In this document: in pieces, positions 1 to 7,497 of the stretch
How the letters are laid out: each line of letters begins with the position of its first letter
Numbering within the stretch: position 1 is the stretch's first letter
Assembly: GCA_021323595.1 (NCBI GenBank)
Contig: JAJPKR010000051.1
Location: forward strand, 1 to 37,219
DNA: 37,219 nucleotides
Direction: 5' to 3'
Source of the DNA: Terriglobia bacterium
GTDB lineage: Bacteria; Acidobacteriota; Terriglobia; Terriglobales; SCQP01
Position numbers and translations under genes: made by a program
Notes under the pieces: generated by a model
Databases searched by the model: none
Seen by the model: only the letters and a program-made list of their open reading frames with translations
What the model was told of the DNA's origin: nothing

Positions 1-1550
1 GTGTGCTGCACGATCATCGAGGCGGCGATCATCGCGAACGCCTCGTAGGTCACGAACATGCCGTGGCGGCCGGTGAGCACGTAGCCTTCGAGCCAGCCCT
101 CGCACAGATGCTCGCTCAAGACCTCGAAGACGCGGCCGTCGGCGGCGATATGGTCGTCGATCGAGATGGTGGGCCCGACGAAGCAGCGGTCGGTGACGTC
201 GAGCACGGCGTTGAGGCGGTTGGAGGTGAGTTCGTCGGGACAAAAGATGCGGAAGTTATGCGGATTGCGCTGATAGACATCGCGCAGCATCGTCCCCAGC
301 ACGCGGGTGGATTCCCGCCGCTCGCGCGCCGGCTGCGGCACCGGCACGTCGTAGGCGGTGCGCGGCGGCAGATCGAGCGCGCGCAGCACGCGGCCGCCGT
401 TGGCGTGCGGGTTGGCGCCCATGCGGCGGTCGCCGCGCGGGGCGGCGGCGCGCAGGTCGGCGGCGGGCGCGCCATCGGCGTCGAAGAGCTCCTTGGGGCG
501 ATAGGAGCGCATCCAGGCTTCCAGCATGGCGAGCTGCCGGGCATCGGCGCGCACATTGGGCAGCGGCACCTGATGGGCGCGGAAGGTGCCCTCGATCGGC
601 ACGCCGTCGAGTTCCTTGGGCCCGGTCCAGCCCTTCGGCGAGCGCAGCACGATCATCGGCCAGGGCGGCGGCAGCTCGCGCACGCCGCCGTCGCGCGCCG
701 CGCTTTGAATCGCGCGGATGCGCTGATAACACAGCGCCAGGGCGGCAGCGAAGGCTTGATGCATTTCCCCCGGGTCGCTGCCTTCCAGGAAATGCGGCTC
801 GTAGCCGAGGCCGAGGAAGAACTGCTCGAGCTTGCGATCTTCCGTGCGTCCGGCCACGGTGGGATTGGCGATCTTGTAGCCGTTGAGATGCAAGATCGGC
901 AGCACCGCCCCGTCGCGGGCGGGGTTCAAGAAATGGATGGACGGCCAGGAGCCGGCCAAGGGGCCGGTTTCGAATTCGCCGTCGCCGACGACGGCGACGG
1001 CGAGCAGATCGGGGTTGTCGAAGACGGCGCCGAAGGCATGGCTGAGCACATAGCCGAGTTCGCCGCCTTCATGGATCGAGCCCGGCGTGGGCACGCTGAC
1101 GTGACTAGGCACGCCGCCCGGCGTCGAGAAGCGGCGGAACAGCCGCGTCAGGCCGGCGAGATCGAGCGTGACCTCGGGATAGATTTCCGTGTAGGTGCCT
1201 TCCAGATAGACGCTCGCCAGCACCGCGGGACCGCCGTGACCGGGGCCGGCGAGAAAGATCGCGTTGACGTCGCGCTCGCGAATCAGGCGGTTGACGTGCG
1301 CATAGATGAAGGTCAAGCCGGGCGACGTGCCCCAGTGGCCGAGCAGGCGCGGCTTGATGTCGGCGGGCCGCAAAGGCTCGCGCAGCAGGGGATTGGCCTG
1401 CAGGTAGATTTGACCGACGGTCAGGTAGTTGGCCGCGCGCCAGCAGCGGTCGATGAGGGCGAGCTCGTTCGCGGGCAGGGGACCGGGCGCGGCTTGGCCG
1501 GGCGCCGGCGCGGGCACGGCGGTCGAGATGGCCTGGTCAAAACGATACAT
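1..1550 (-). CDS. xfp: Phosphoketolase (xylulose-5-P/fructose-6-P), 3' end beyond window
   Basis: Thiamine-diphosphate enzyme that cleaves xylulose 5-phosphate (and often fructose 6-phosphate) with phosphate to give acetyl phosphate plus glyceraldehyde 3-phosphate or erythrose 4-phosphate; cytosolic. Starting at the ATG at 1550, about 516 codons are visible and the frame is open at the left edge; the family is about 800 residues, so the C-terminal third is missing only because of the window. Both family signatures are visible: EGGELGY and GDGEFETGPLAGSW, the second being the ThDP/Mg region. The N-terminal LIDRCWRAANYLTVGQIYL and GHWGTSPGL stretches are also typical. The start lies inside the end of ackA (14-base overlap), so translation is probably coupled to ackA, whose product uses the acetyl phosphate made here. 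Family assignment is very secure; the C5/C6 substrate preference cannot be read from the sequence. Confidence 0.97.
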   Translation of the reverse strand, partial: MYRFDQAISTAVPAPAPGQAAPGPLPANELALIDRCWRAANYLTVGQIYLQANPLLREPLRPADIKPRLLGHWGTSPGLTFIYAHVNRLIRERDVNAIFLAGPGHGGPAVLASVYLEGTYTEIYPEVTLDLAGLTRLFRRFSTPGGVPSHVSVPTPGSIHEGGELGYVLSHAFGAVFDNPDLLAVAVVGDGEFETGPLAGSWPSIHFLNPARDGAVLPILHLNGYKIANPTVAGRTEDRKLEQFFLGLGYEPHFLEGSDPGEMHQAFAAALALCYQRIRAIQSAARDGGVRELPPPWPMIVLRSPKGWTGPKELDGVPIEGTFRAHQVPLPNVRADARQLAMLEAWMRSYRPKELFDADGAPAADLRAAAPRGDRRMGANPHANGGRVLRALDLPPRTAYDVPVPQPARERRESTRVLGTMLRDVYQRNPHNFRIFCPDELTSNRLNAVLDVTDRCFVGPTISIDDHIAADGRVFEVLSEHLCEGWLEGYVLTGRHGMFVTYEAFAMIAASMIVQH

Positions 1551-2730
1551 GGCCTTCCTCCTTGGCGCCCAGCAGCGCGGCCGCATGGCGGGCCAGCATG
1601 CGGTCCTCGTCGGTGGGAATCACGCGCACGGCGACCCGGCTCTCGCGGTGCGATATCAGGGCGGCGCCGCGGCGATTGCTGTCGGGGTCGAGGCGGATGC
1701 CCATCCACTCCATGTCGCGGCAAATGCCGGCGCGGATCACGTCCGAGTGCTCGCCGATGCCGCCGGTGAAAACCAGCGTGTCGAGGCCGCCGAGCGCGGC
1801 GGCCATGGCGGCGACGAACTTCTTCGCTTGGCGGACGAAGCACGCCACCGCCAGAGCCGAGGCCGGCCGGCCGGGCTGGGAGAGGAGCACTTGCATGTCG
1901 CCGCTCGAGCCGGAGAGTCCCAACAGGCCGGATTCATGATTCAGCAGCCGGTTGAGCGCGGCGGCGTCGAGGCCGCCCGCGGCTTGCAAATAAATTACGA
2001 TGCCGGGATCGAGGTCGCCGCTGCGGCTGGACATGAGCAAGCCGCCGGCCGGGGTCAGGCCCATGGTGGTATCCACGCTGCGGCCGTCCTGCACCGCGGT
2101 GAGGCTGGCGCCGTTGCCCAGATGGGCGATGACAAGGCGGCCGGCGGCGGCGGCGGGATCGAGAGCACGCAGGCTCGCGAGCACGGACTCGCAGGAGAGG
2201 CAGTGGAAGCCCCAGCGGGCGACGCCGCGCTGGCGCCAGATTGCAGGCAGCGGCAGGGCGCGCGCGGCGGCGGGCAGATCGCGGTGGAAATAGGAATCCG
2301 AGCAGGCGATCTGCACGGCGCCGGCGCGGGCGCGGGCGACGGCGGCGATGGCGGCGCGCGCCTGCGGCAGATGGTCGGGCGCCAGCGGCGTCAGCGCGTC
2401 GAGCCGCGCCAGGGCGGCGTCATCCAAGCGCCGCGGCGCCAGGAACTCGGCGCTGCCGACGACGATGCGATGGACGGCGGCCTGCCAGGCGCCGGCCGCG
2501 CCCTGCGCGGCGAGCCAGGCGAGAAAGCGCTCGAGCGCGGCGGCATGGGTGGCGATGGGCGCGGCCGTCTCCTCCGCCGCGCCGCCGGGCCCGCGGATGC
2601 GAAAGCGGCCCTGCGGCGCGCCGATCGCCTCCGCCACGCAGGTGAAGAGCGCCACGACCGCATCGCCGGCCTCATAGAGGCCGGCTTTCAGGCTCGAGGA
2701 ACCGGTATTGACGGTGAGCACTCGCACCAC
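1537..2730 (-). CDS. ackA: Acetate kinase (divergent form)
   Basis: Makes ATP and acetate from acetyl phosphate and ADP, here fed by the overlapping phosphoketolase gene. The 397-residue length is normal. N-terminal VNTGSSSLK is the phosphate-binding signature; HLGNGASL (about 203-209), SRSGDLDP (Arg226) and the C-terminal TDEDRMLAR are also in place. The usual active-site residues can be matched (Asn8, Arg88, His120, Asp145, Arg226). Two normally invariant stretches differ: GFHGTSH reads GFHCLSC (174-180) and APLHNP reads APDHLP. It may therefore belong to a phosphoketolase-associated subgroup or have altered kinetics. The start is GTG at 2730 (a second GTG follows directly) behind an AAAGG motif. 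It lies 22 bases after the reductase gene, so the three minus-strand genes look like one operon. Confidence 0.95.
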   Translation of the reverse strand: MVRVLTVNTGSSSLKAGLYEAGDAVVALFTCVAEAIGAPQGRFRIRGPGGAAEETAAPIATHAAALERFLAWLAAQGAAGAWQAAVHRIVVGSAEFLAPRRLDDAALARLDALTPLAPDHLPQARAAIAAVARARAGAVQIACSDSYFHRDLPAAARALPLPAIWRQRGVARWGFHCLSCESVLASLRALDPAAAAGRLVIAHLGNGASLTAVQDGRSVDTTMGLTPAGGLLMSSRSGDLDPGIVIYLQAAGGLDAAALNRLLNHESGLLGLSGSSGDMQVLLSQPGRPASALAVACFVRQAKKFVAAMAAALGGLDTLVFTGGIGEHSDVIRAGICRDMEWMGIRLDPDSNRRGAALISHRESRVAVRVIPTDEDRMLARHAAALLGAKEEGHVSF

Positions 2731-2752
2731 GCGGCCTTTCCGGCGCGCGGCC

Positions 2753-3970
2753 TCAGGCGATCGCGCCCTGCAACTGCTGCGCGGTCACGGGCCGCTGGGC
2801 GCGGATCAGGGCCCGCGCCGCCTCCACCTTCTCCCAGACGTTGCACATCATGGCGCCGCGCAGGCGGCCGTGCGCCAGGTAATAAATGACGCCGGTCTTG
2901 TTCTCCTCTTGCCAATCGGCGAAGGTTTCATGGCGGGTATCCACGTCGCCGACGGCTTCATAGCCGAATTCGAAGAGGTCGGAATAGAAGAAGGGCAGGT
3001 CGGTGAAGGGCTGACCGGCGCCGGCCAGATTGCGTCCCGCGTGCTTGCCCTGGGAGACGGCGTTGTCCCAATGCTCGATCCGGCGCGGGCCGAGGGTCGC
3101 TTCCGGGAAAAAGGCGTTGTCGCCGGCGGCAAAGATGTCGGGATCGGAGGTTTGCAGGCGCTCGTTGACGACGATGCCGTTGCCGACTTCCAGGCCGGCG
3201 GCGCGGGCGAGCTCGACGTTGGGCGCGATGCCGATCCCCACCACGACCAGGTCGGCGGCCAGCGAGCGCCCGGCGCGGGTACGAACGCGGTAGGCGCCGT
3301 GGGCGGTCTCGATCGCCGTGGGCGCGTCCTCGGCGACCACCTCCACGCCCTTGGCGCGATACGCGGCGTTGAGCGCCAGGCCGAGGCTTTCGGGAAACAC
3401 CCGCGACACCAAGTAACGCTCGGGGAAGAGCATGGTCACGCGCAGCCCCGCGATGGTCAGCGCCGCCGCCATCTCCGAGCCGATGAAGCCGCCGCCGATG
3501 ACGAGGGCCGAGCGCCCGGCCCGAGCCGCCTCGCGCAGGGTGCGGTAATCATCCGCGGTGCGGTAGTAGCAGAGGCCGGGCAGATCGCCGCCGGGCAGCG
3601 GCAAGCGGCGCGGCGCGCCGCCGGTGGCGAGCAGGAGCTTGCCATAGAGGTACTCGCCGCCGCTTTCGTCGCGCAGGCGATGCTCGCGCCGGTCGAGGGC
3701 GGCGATGCGCGTGCCAAGTTTCACGACGACGTGGTTTTGCGCGTAATACTCCGGCGGCTGGACGTAGATCTTGTCGAGCGTAGTGTCGCCCTTCCAGAGC
3801 TGCTTCGAGAGCGGCGGCCGATCGTAGGGCAGATCGTTTTCCGCGCTGAAGAGCACGATCGAGCCGCTCTGATCCCGCTCGCGAATGCCGCTGACGGCCC
3901 AGCCGCCGGCCAGGCCGCCGCCAATGACTGCGTAGTCGAACCGTTCTTGCGTCACATTCCTATTGTGCAC
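2753..3970 (-). CDS. FAD-dependent pyridine nucleotide-disulfide oxidoreductase (ferredoxin/rubredoxin-reductase type)
   Basis: Two-dinucleotide-fold flavoprotein of 405 residues. The FAD-binding motif is VIGGGLAGG near residue 15, followed by the PYDRPPLSK loop typical of ferredoxin/rhodocoxin/rubredoxin reductases. A second Rossmann motif VIGGGFIGSEMA (about 156-167) binds NAD(P)H, and the second FAD motif is SDPDIFAAGDN. No CxxxxC redox pair is present, so it is not a lipoamide, glutathione or mercuric reductase. The electron acceptor is unknown: no ferredoxin or rubredoxin gene is adjacent. It is the first gene of a probable operon with ackA and xfp. The GTG at 3970 is the upstream start; another GTG at 3955 gives VTQERFDYAVIGGG, which fits family N-termini equally well. 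Confidence 0.9.
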   Translation of the reverse strand: MHNRNVTQERFDYAVIGGGLAGGWAVSGIRERDQSGSIVLFSAENDLPYDRPPLSKQLWKGDTTLDKIYVQPPEYYAQNHVVVKLGTRIAALDRREHRLRDESGGEYLYGKLLLATGGAPRRLPLPGGDLPGLCYYRTADDYRTLREAARAGRSALVIGGGFIGSEMAAALTIAGLRVTMLFPERYLVSRVFPESLGLALNAAYRAKGVEVVAEDAPTAIETAHGAYRVRTRAGRSLAADLVVVGIGIAPNVELARAAGLEVGNGIVVNERLQTSDPDIFAAGDNAFFPEATLGPRRIEHWDNAVSQGKHAGRNLAGAGQPFTDLPFFYSDLFEFGYEAVGDVDTRHETFADWQEENKTGVIYYLAHGRLRGAMMCNVWEKVEAARALIRAQRPVTAQQLQGAIA

Positions 3971-4040
3971 CCCAGCGGCGGCGCGCCGCCGCCGGGACGG
4001 GGGCCGGGGCGGCCGGCGCGGCGCGGCGGCGGCTCGCGTC

Positions 4041-4046
4041 TATACT
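4041..4046 (+). promoter_or_regulatory. Possible -10 box upstream of the CBS-domain gene
   Basis: TATACT matches the sigma-70 -10 consensus at five of six positions in otherwise very GC-rich DNA and lies 37 bases before the start codon at 4084. No convincing -35 box is seen at 16-18 bases, so this is tentative. Confidence 0.35.
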
Positions 4047-4083
4047 GAGGGAGTTCGCGCCGCGCGCGGCGCGACCGGAGCCG

Positions 4084-4521
4084 ATGCCCGCGATGAACAG
4101 CGCCAGCCCCGCCGGCCCCCGTCATTTGCGCGCCCCCGATGCGAGCCGCCGCGCCGCCGAGGTGATGCGCACGGTCGCGGCGTGGTGCACCGCCGAGCAG
4201 AGCGCGCAAGTGGTGGCCGGCATCATGCGCGACTACGAGGTGTACCGGGTGTCGGTAATCGATCCGCAGACCGACCGTTTGCTCGGCACGATCTCGCAGC
4301 GGGAACTGTGCCTGCGGGTGGTCGCGGCCGGGCTCGATCCGAAGGCGGTGACGGCGGGCGAGATCATGCACACGCAACCGCCGCAGTGCCGCCCGGAGGC
4401 CGATTTGGCCTCGGTCGCCAAGCTGATGCTGCGGGAACGCGCGCACCAATTGCCGGTCGTGGACGCGGAAAACCGCTTGCTCGGGACGATCTTTCTCGCC
4501 GACCTTTTCGTTCACGAGTGA
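4084..4521 (+). CDS. Tandem CBS-domain protein
   Basis: A 145-residue protein made almost wholly of two CBS motifs (a Bateman module), which typically bind adenine nucleotides and sense energy state. CBS1 covers about residues 24-78 (VMRTVAAWCTAEQSAQVV to DPQTDRLLGTISQRELC). CBS2 covers about 90-143 (GEIMHTQPPQCRPEADL to QLPVVDAENRLLGTIFLADL). No catalytic or membrane domain is attached, so it is a stand-alone regulator or metabolite-binding protein. A GGAG motif sits just before the ATG at 4084; the ATG nine bases later is possible. It diverges from the reductase-ackA-xfp operon, and its last ten bases overlap the end of the convergent gene at 4512-4859. Confidence 0.88.
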   Translation: MPAMNSASPAGPRHLRAPDASRRAAEVMRTVAAWCTAEQSAQVVAGIMRDYEVYRVSVIDPQTDRLLGTISQRELCLRVVAAGLDPKAVTAGEIMHTQPPQCRPEADLASVAKLMLRERAHQLPVVDAENRLLGTIFLADLFVHE

Positions 4522-4859
4522 TGTTCGGCGCCGCCGGCGGCGCTGCCGCGATCGGCGGCGATGGCGGCGCAAACCGCCTTCACCGCGCGTCCCAGCGTGA
4601 CGCTGGCGCCGGCCGCGACGAGATCGCCGCCGGCGCGGGCGAGCTCCCAGCGATCGTGCTTCCAGCGATGCAAGCTCCAAGCGCGCGGATCGAAGGCGAG
4701 TAGATAGTCGGCGGCGCGCCGGTTCGTCGTGATTTGCACCGCGGGGCAGGAGCGCAGGAAGGCGCGGGCCAGGGAGGCGGTCTCCGCGCCTGCCGGCAGC
4801 GCCAGCCGCGGCCGTGGCGGCGCGGCGAGGACCAAGCCCAGCAGCAGCAGCACGAGCAT
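4512..4859 (-). CDS. Small exported protein of unknown function
   Basis: 115 residues with a hydrophobic N-terminus (MLVLLLLGLVLAAPPRPR) that looks like a Sec signal peptide or short anchor. The remainder contains CPAVQITTNRRAADYLLAFDP and a KHDRWELARAGGDLVAAG stretch; no family is recognised. The frame is open further upstream to 5069, but the hydrophobic start supports the ATG at 4859. It lies 97 bases downstream of lysC on the same strand and may be read through from that operon. It converges on the CBS gene with a 10-base overlap. Confidence 0.6.
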   Translation of the reverse strand: MLVLLLLGLVLAAPPRPRLALPAGAETASLARAFLRSCPAVQITTNRRAADYLLAFDPRAWSLHRWKHDRWELARAGGDLVAAGASVTLGRAVKAVCAAIAADRGSAAGGAEHHS

Positions 4860-4956
4860 GGGTTCGAGGCTAGCGCGCGCGGCGGGCGGCGGCAATTCCC
4901 CCGTTCGCGGGGGCGGGCGGGGCGCGGCCGCGATGGGGCCGGGACTGTAGACGGTG

Positions 4957-6411
4957 CTACGGCGCGCCGGTGGCGGCGCCGAGCGCGCGCGGCGGCGCCG
5001 GCGCGACGTCGGTGCGCGCATCGGCGAAAAAGCGCCGGTGCAGGCGCTCGACCGCCACGGGCAAATCATCGTCTTCGATCACGAAGCCGATATTCACCTC
5101 CGAGGCGCCCTGCGAGATCATGCGCACGTTTACGCCGTCCAAGGCGCTGAAGACCGCCGCCGCCACGCCCGGCGTGTTGCGCATGCCTTCGCCGACGAGG
5201 CAGACCAGCGCCTTGCGCCCTTCATAGCGCACTTCCGCGAAGCGGCTGAGATCATCCACCAAGCCGGGAACGCGATCGAGGGCGCTGATGGCCAAGGACA
5301 CGCTGACCTCCGAAGTCGAGATCATGTCGATGGGGCACTGATGGACGGCGAAGACCTCGAAGATGGCCTTCATGAAGGCATGCGCCTGCAACATGCGGGT
5401 GGAGACGATGTCGAGCAAGGCGATGCGGCGCTTGGAGGAGATGCAGGCGACCATGCCCGCGCGCGGGCTGGCCTTGCCGCGCGGCGCCAGCGGCCGGGCG
5501 GTGATCAGCGTGCCCGAGTGGCGGGGATCGGGCGGGCCCGGCAGCCAGCGGCGCGAGTTCAAGACCCAGACGGGAATGTTCTTGAGCATCGCCGGCTGCA
5601 AGGTGGCTTGGTGCAGCACCTTGGCGCCGTAGTAGGCGGATTCGGCGGCTTCGACGAAGGAGATGCGCGGGATGCGCCGCGCCAGCGGGCAGACGCGGGG
5701 ATCGGCGGTGAGCATACCGTCCACGTCGGTCCAGATCTCGATGCGCTCGGCGCCAAGCGCGCCGCCGAGGATGGAGGCGGAGAAGTCGGAGCCGCCGCGG
5801 CCGAGCGTGGTGGGCACGCCGCGCACGGTGGCGGCGATGAAGCCGCCGAGGACGGGAATCGAGGCCGCGTCCACCAGCGGCCGCAAATGCTCTTCCGCGC
5901 GGCGCTGGGTTTCGGCGAGCAGCGGCTTGGCTTCGGTGAAGCGCTCGTCGGTGGCGATGACCTGGCGCGAATCCACCAGCACCGCGGGCAGACCGCCGCG
6001 CGCCAGCGCCAGGCGCACCAGTACCGGCGACATGCGCTCGCCGAACGAGAGCAGCGCATCGTGCGAGCGGGGCGTGAGTTCGCGCAGCGCCATCACCCCG
6101 CGCAGCAACTGGCGGAGTTCCTCGAGCAGGCCGTCGAGCGCCTGGGCCTCGGGCGGCGCGGGGGCGCCGGCGGCCAGCTCCGCGAGCACGGCCAAGTGGC
6201 GGCCGCGGAGCGCCTCCCAGCCGCGCTTGCAGGCTTCCGTCTCGCGGGCCAGGGCCAGCCGGCCCAGGCGCACGAGCTGGTCGGTGACGCCGGCCAGCGC
6301 GGAGACCACCACGATGGGGCGCTCCGGGCGGCGGTCGCGCACGATGCCGCACACGCGCTCGATGGCGGCGGCGTTTTCCACCGACGTGCCGCCGAATTTC
6401 ATGACGATCAT
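4957..6411 (-). CDS. lysC: Aspartokinase
   Basis: Phosphorylates aspartate to 4-phosphoaspartate, the entry to lysine, threonine, methionine and diaminopimelate synthesis. The 484 residues begin with the kinase motif MKFGGTSV (residues 4-11). The substrate region RGGSDFSASILGGALGAE and the motif IEIWTDVDGMLTADPR follow, typical of the amino-acid kinase fold. From about residue 310 there are two ACT domains, for example VSLAISALDRVPGLVDDLS and NVRMISQGASEVNIGFVIE, which normally carry feedback inhibition. There is no C-terminal homoserine dehydrogenase, so it is monofunctional. It starts 13 bases after asd, which encodes the next enzyme of the pathway, in one transcription unit. Confidence 0.97.
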   Translation of the reverse strand: MIVMKFGGTSVENAAAIERVCGIVRDRRPERPIVVVSALAGVTDQLVRLGRLALARETEACKRGWEALRGRHLAVLAELAAGAPAPPEAQALDGLLEELRQLLRGVMALRELTPRSHDALLSFGERMSPVLVRLALARGGLPAVLVDSRQVIATDERFTEAKPLLAETQRRAEEHLRPLVDAASIPVLGGFIAATVRGVPTTLGRGGSDFSASILGGALGAERIEIWTDVDGMLTADPRVCPLARRIPRISFVEAAESAYYGAKVLHQATLQPAMLKNIPVWVLNSRRWLPGPPDPRHSGTLITARPLAPRGKASPRAGMVACISSKRRIALLDIVSTRMLQAHAFMKAIFEVFAVHQCPIDMISTSEVSVSLAISALDRVPGLVDDLSRFAEVRYEGRKALVCLVGEGMRNTPGVAAAVFSALDGVNVRMISQGASEVNIGFVIEDDDLPVAVERLHRRFFADARTDVAPAPPRALGAATGAP

Positions 6412-6424
6412 GGCGGCCCCGGCC

Positions 6425-7477
6425 TCAGTAGCCCTCGGCGTGCGCCAGCTCGGCGTTCAGCAACGCCGCTCCGGCCGCGCCGCGGATGGTGTTGTGGGAA
6501 AGCACCGTGAACTTCCAGTCGAGCAACGGGCAGGGGCGCAGCCGCCCCACCACCGCGCTCATGCCGGCGCCGCTATCGACATCCGCGCGCGGCTGCGGAC
6601 GATCGGGCGCGCCGGTGACCAGCACCGGCTGCGGCGGCGCCGTCGGCAAGCCCAGCTCCTGCGGGCGGCCGCGGAACTCGCTCCAGGCTTGCTGAATTTG
6701 CTCCCGGCTGGCCGCCCGGGCCAGCTTGACGGAGACGGATTCGGTGTGGCCGTCCTCGACGGCGACGCGGTTGCAGTGCGCCGAAACCACGAAGGGAGCG
6801 GGCGCGACCGCCGCCGCGCCATCGAGGCGGCCGAGAATCTTCGCCGCTTCGCTTTCGACCTTCTCTTCTTCCTTGGCGATATAGGGGATGACGTTGCCCA
6901 GAATGTCGAGCGAAGCGACGCCCGGATACCCCGCCCCGGAGACCGCCTGCATCGTCACCACGAAGACGCGTTCGATGCCGAAGGCGCGCGCCAGCGGCGC
7001 CAGCGCCAGCACCAAACCCACCGTCGAGCAGTTGGGGTTGGTGATGATGCCGCCGCGCCCGGCGCGATACTCGGCCTGGCCGCGCAGCAGCGCCAGATGA
7101 TCGGGATTGACTTCCGGAATCACCAGCGGCACGTCGGCGCGCATGCGAAAGGCGCTGGCGTTCGAGATGACGAGATGCCCCGCCGCCGCGAAGCGCGGCT
7201 CGACTTCGCGGGCCACGGCGGCGTCCAAGGCGGAAAAGACGTAGCGGGCCGGACAGCCTTCAGGCCGCGCGTCTTGGACCGGCAGCGCCGCGAAGCGCGC
7301 GGGCAAGGGCGTCTTGAGATGCCAGCGCACGGCTTCGCCATAGCTCAAGCCGCGGGAGCGCTCGGAGGCCGCGAGCCAAACCGGCTCGAACCAGGGATGG
7401 GCATCGAGCAGGCCCAACAGCCGCTGCCCGACTACGCCCGTGGCGCCGAGTATTCCGACCGGGATCCGTTCCTGCAT
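6425..7477 (-). CDS. asd: Aspartate-semialdehyde dehydrogenase (archaeal/fungal-type)
   Basis: NADPH-dependent reduction of 4-phosphoaspartate to aspartate semialdehyde. 350 residues with the N-terminal Rossmann motif GILGATGVVGQ (about 9-19) and the catalytic cysteine in NPNCSTVG (Cys150). The motif MQAVSGAGYPGVASLDILGN and the block YIAKEEEKVESEAAKILG resemble the archaeal/fungal branch of the family more than the E. coli Asd branch. The order on the minus strand is prolyl isomerase, asd, lysC, with 20 and 13 base gaps, so the two pathway enzymes are co-expressed. Confidence 0.96.
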   Translation of the reverse strand: MQERIPVGILGATGVVGQRLLGLLDAHPWFEPVWLAASERSRGLSYGEAVRWHLKTPLPARFAALPVQDARPEGCPARYVFSALDAAVAREVEPRFAAAGHLVISNASAFRMRADVPLVIPEVNPDHLALLRGQAEYRAGRGGIITNPNCSTVGLVLALAPLARAFGIERVFVVTMQAVSGAGYPGVASLDILGNVIPYIAKEEEKVESEAAKILGRLDGAAAVAPAPFVVSAHCNRVAVEDGHTESVSVKLARAASREQIQQAWSEFRGRPQELGLPTAPPQPVLVTGAPDRPQPRADVDSGAGMSAVVGRLRPCPLLDWKFTVLSHNTIRGAAGAALLNAELAHAEGY

Positions 7478-7497
7478 GGCCGCGTGCCTTGCCCGCG

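Noticed and set aside
3-1769. A 588-codon plus-strand frame opposite the phosphoketolase gene
   Set aside because: The opposite frame contains both phosphoketolase signatures; this one has only GC-driven low-complexity sequence.
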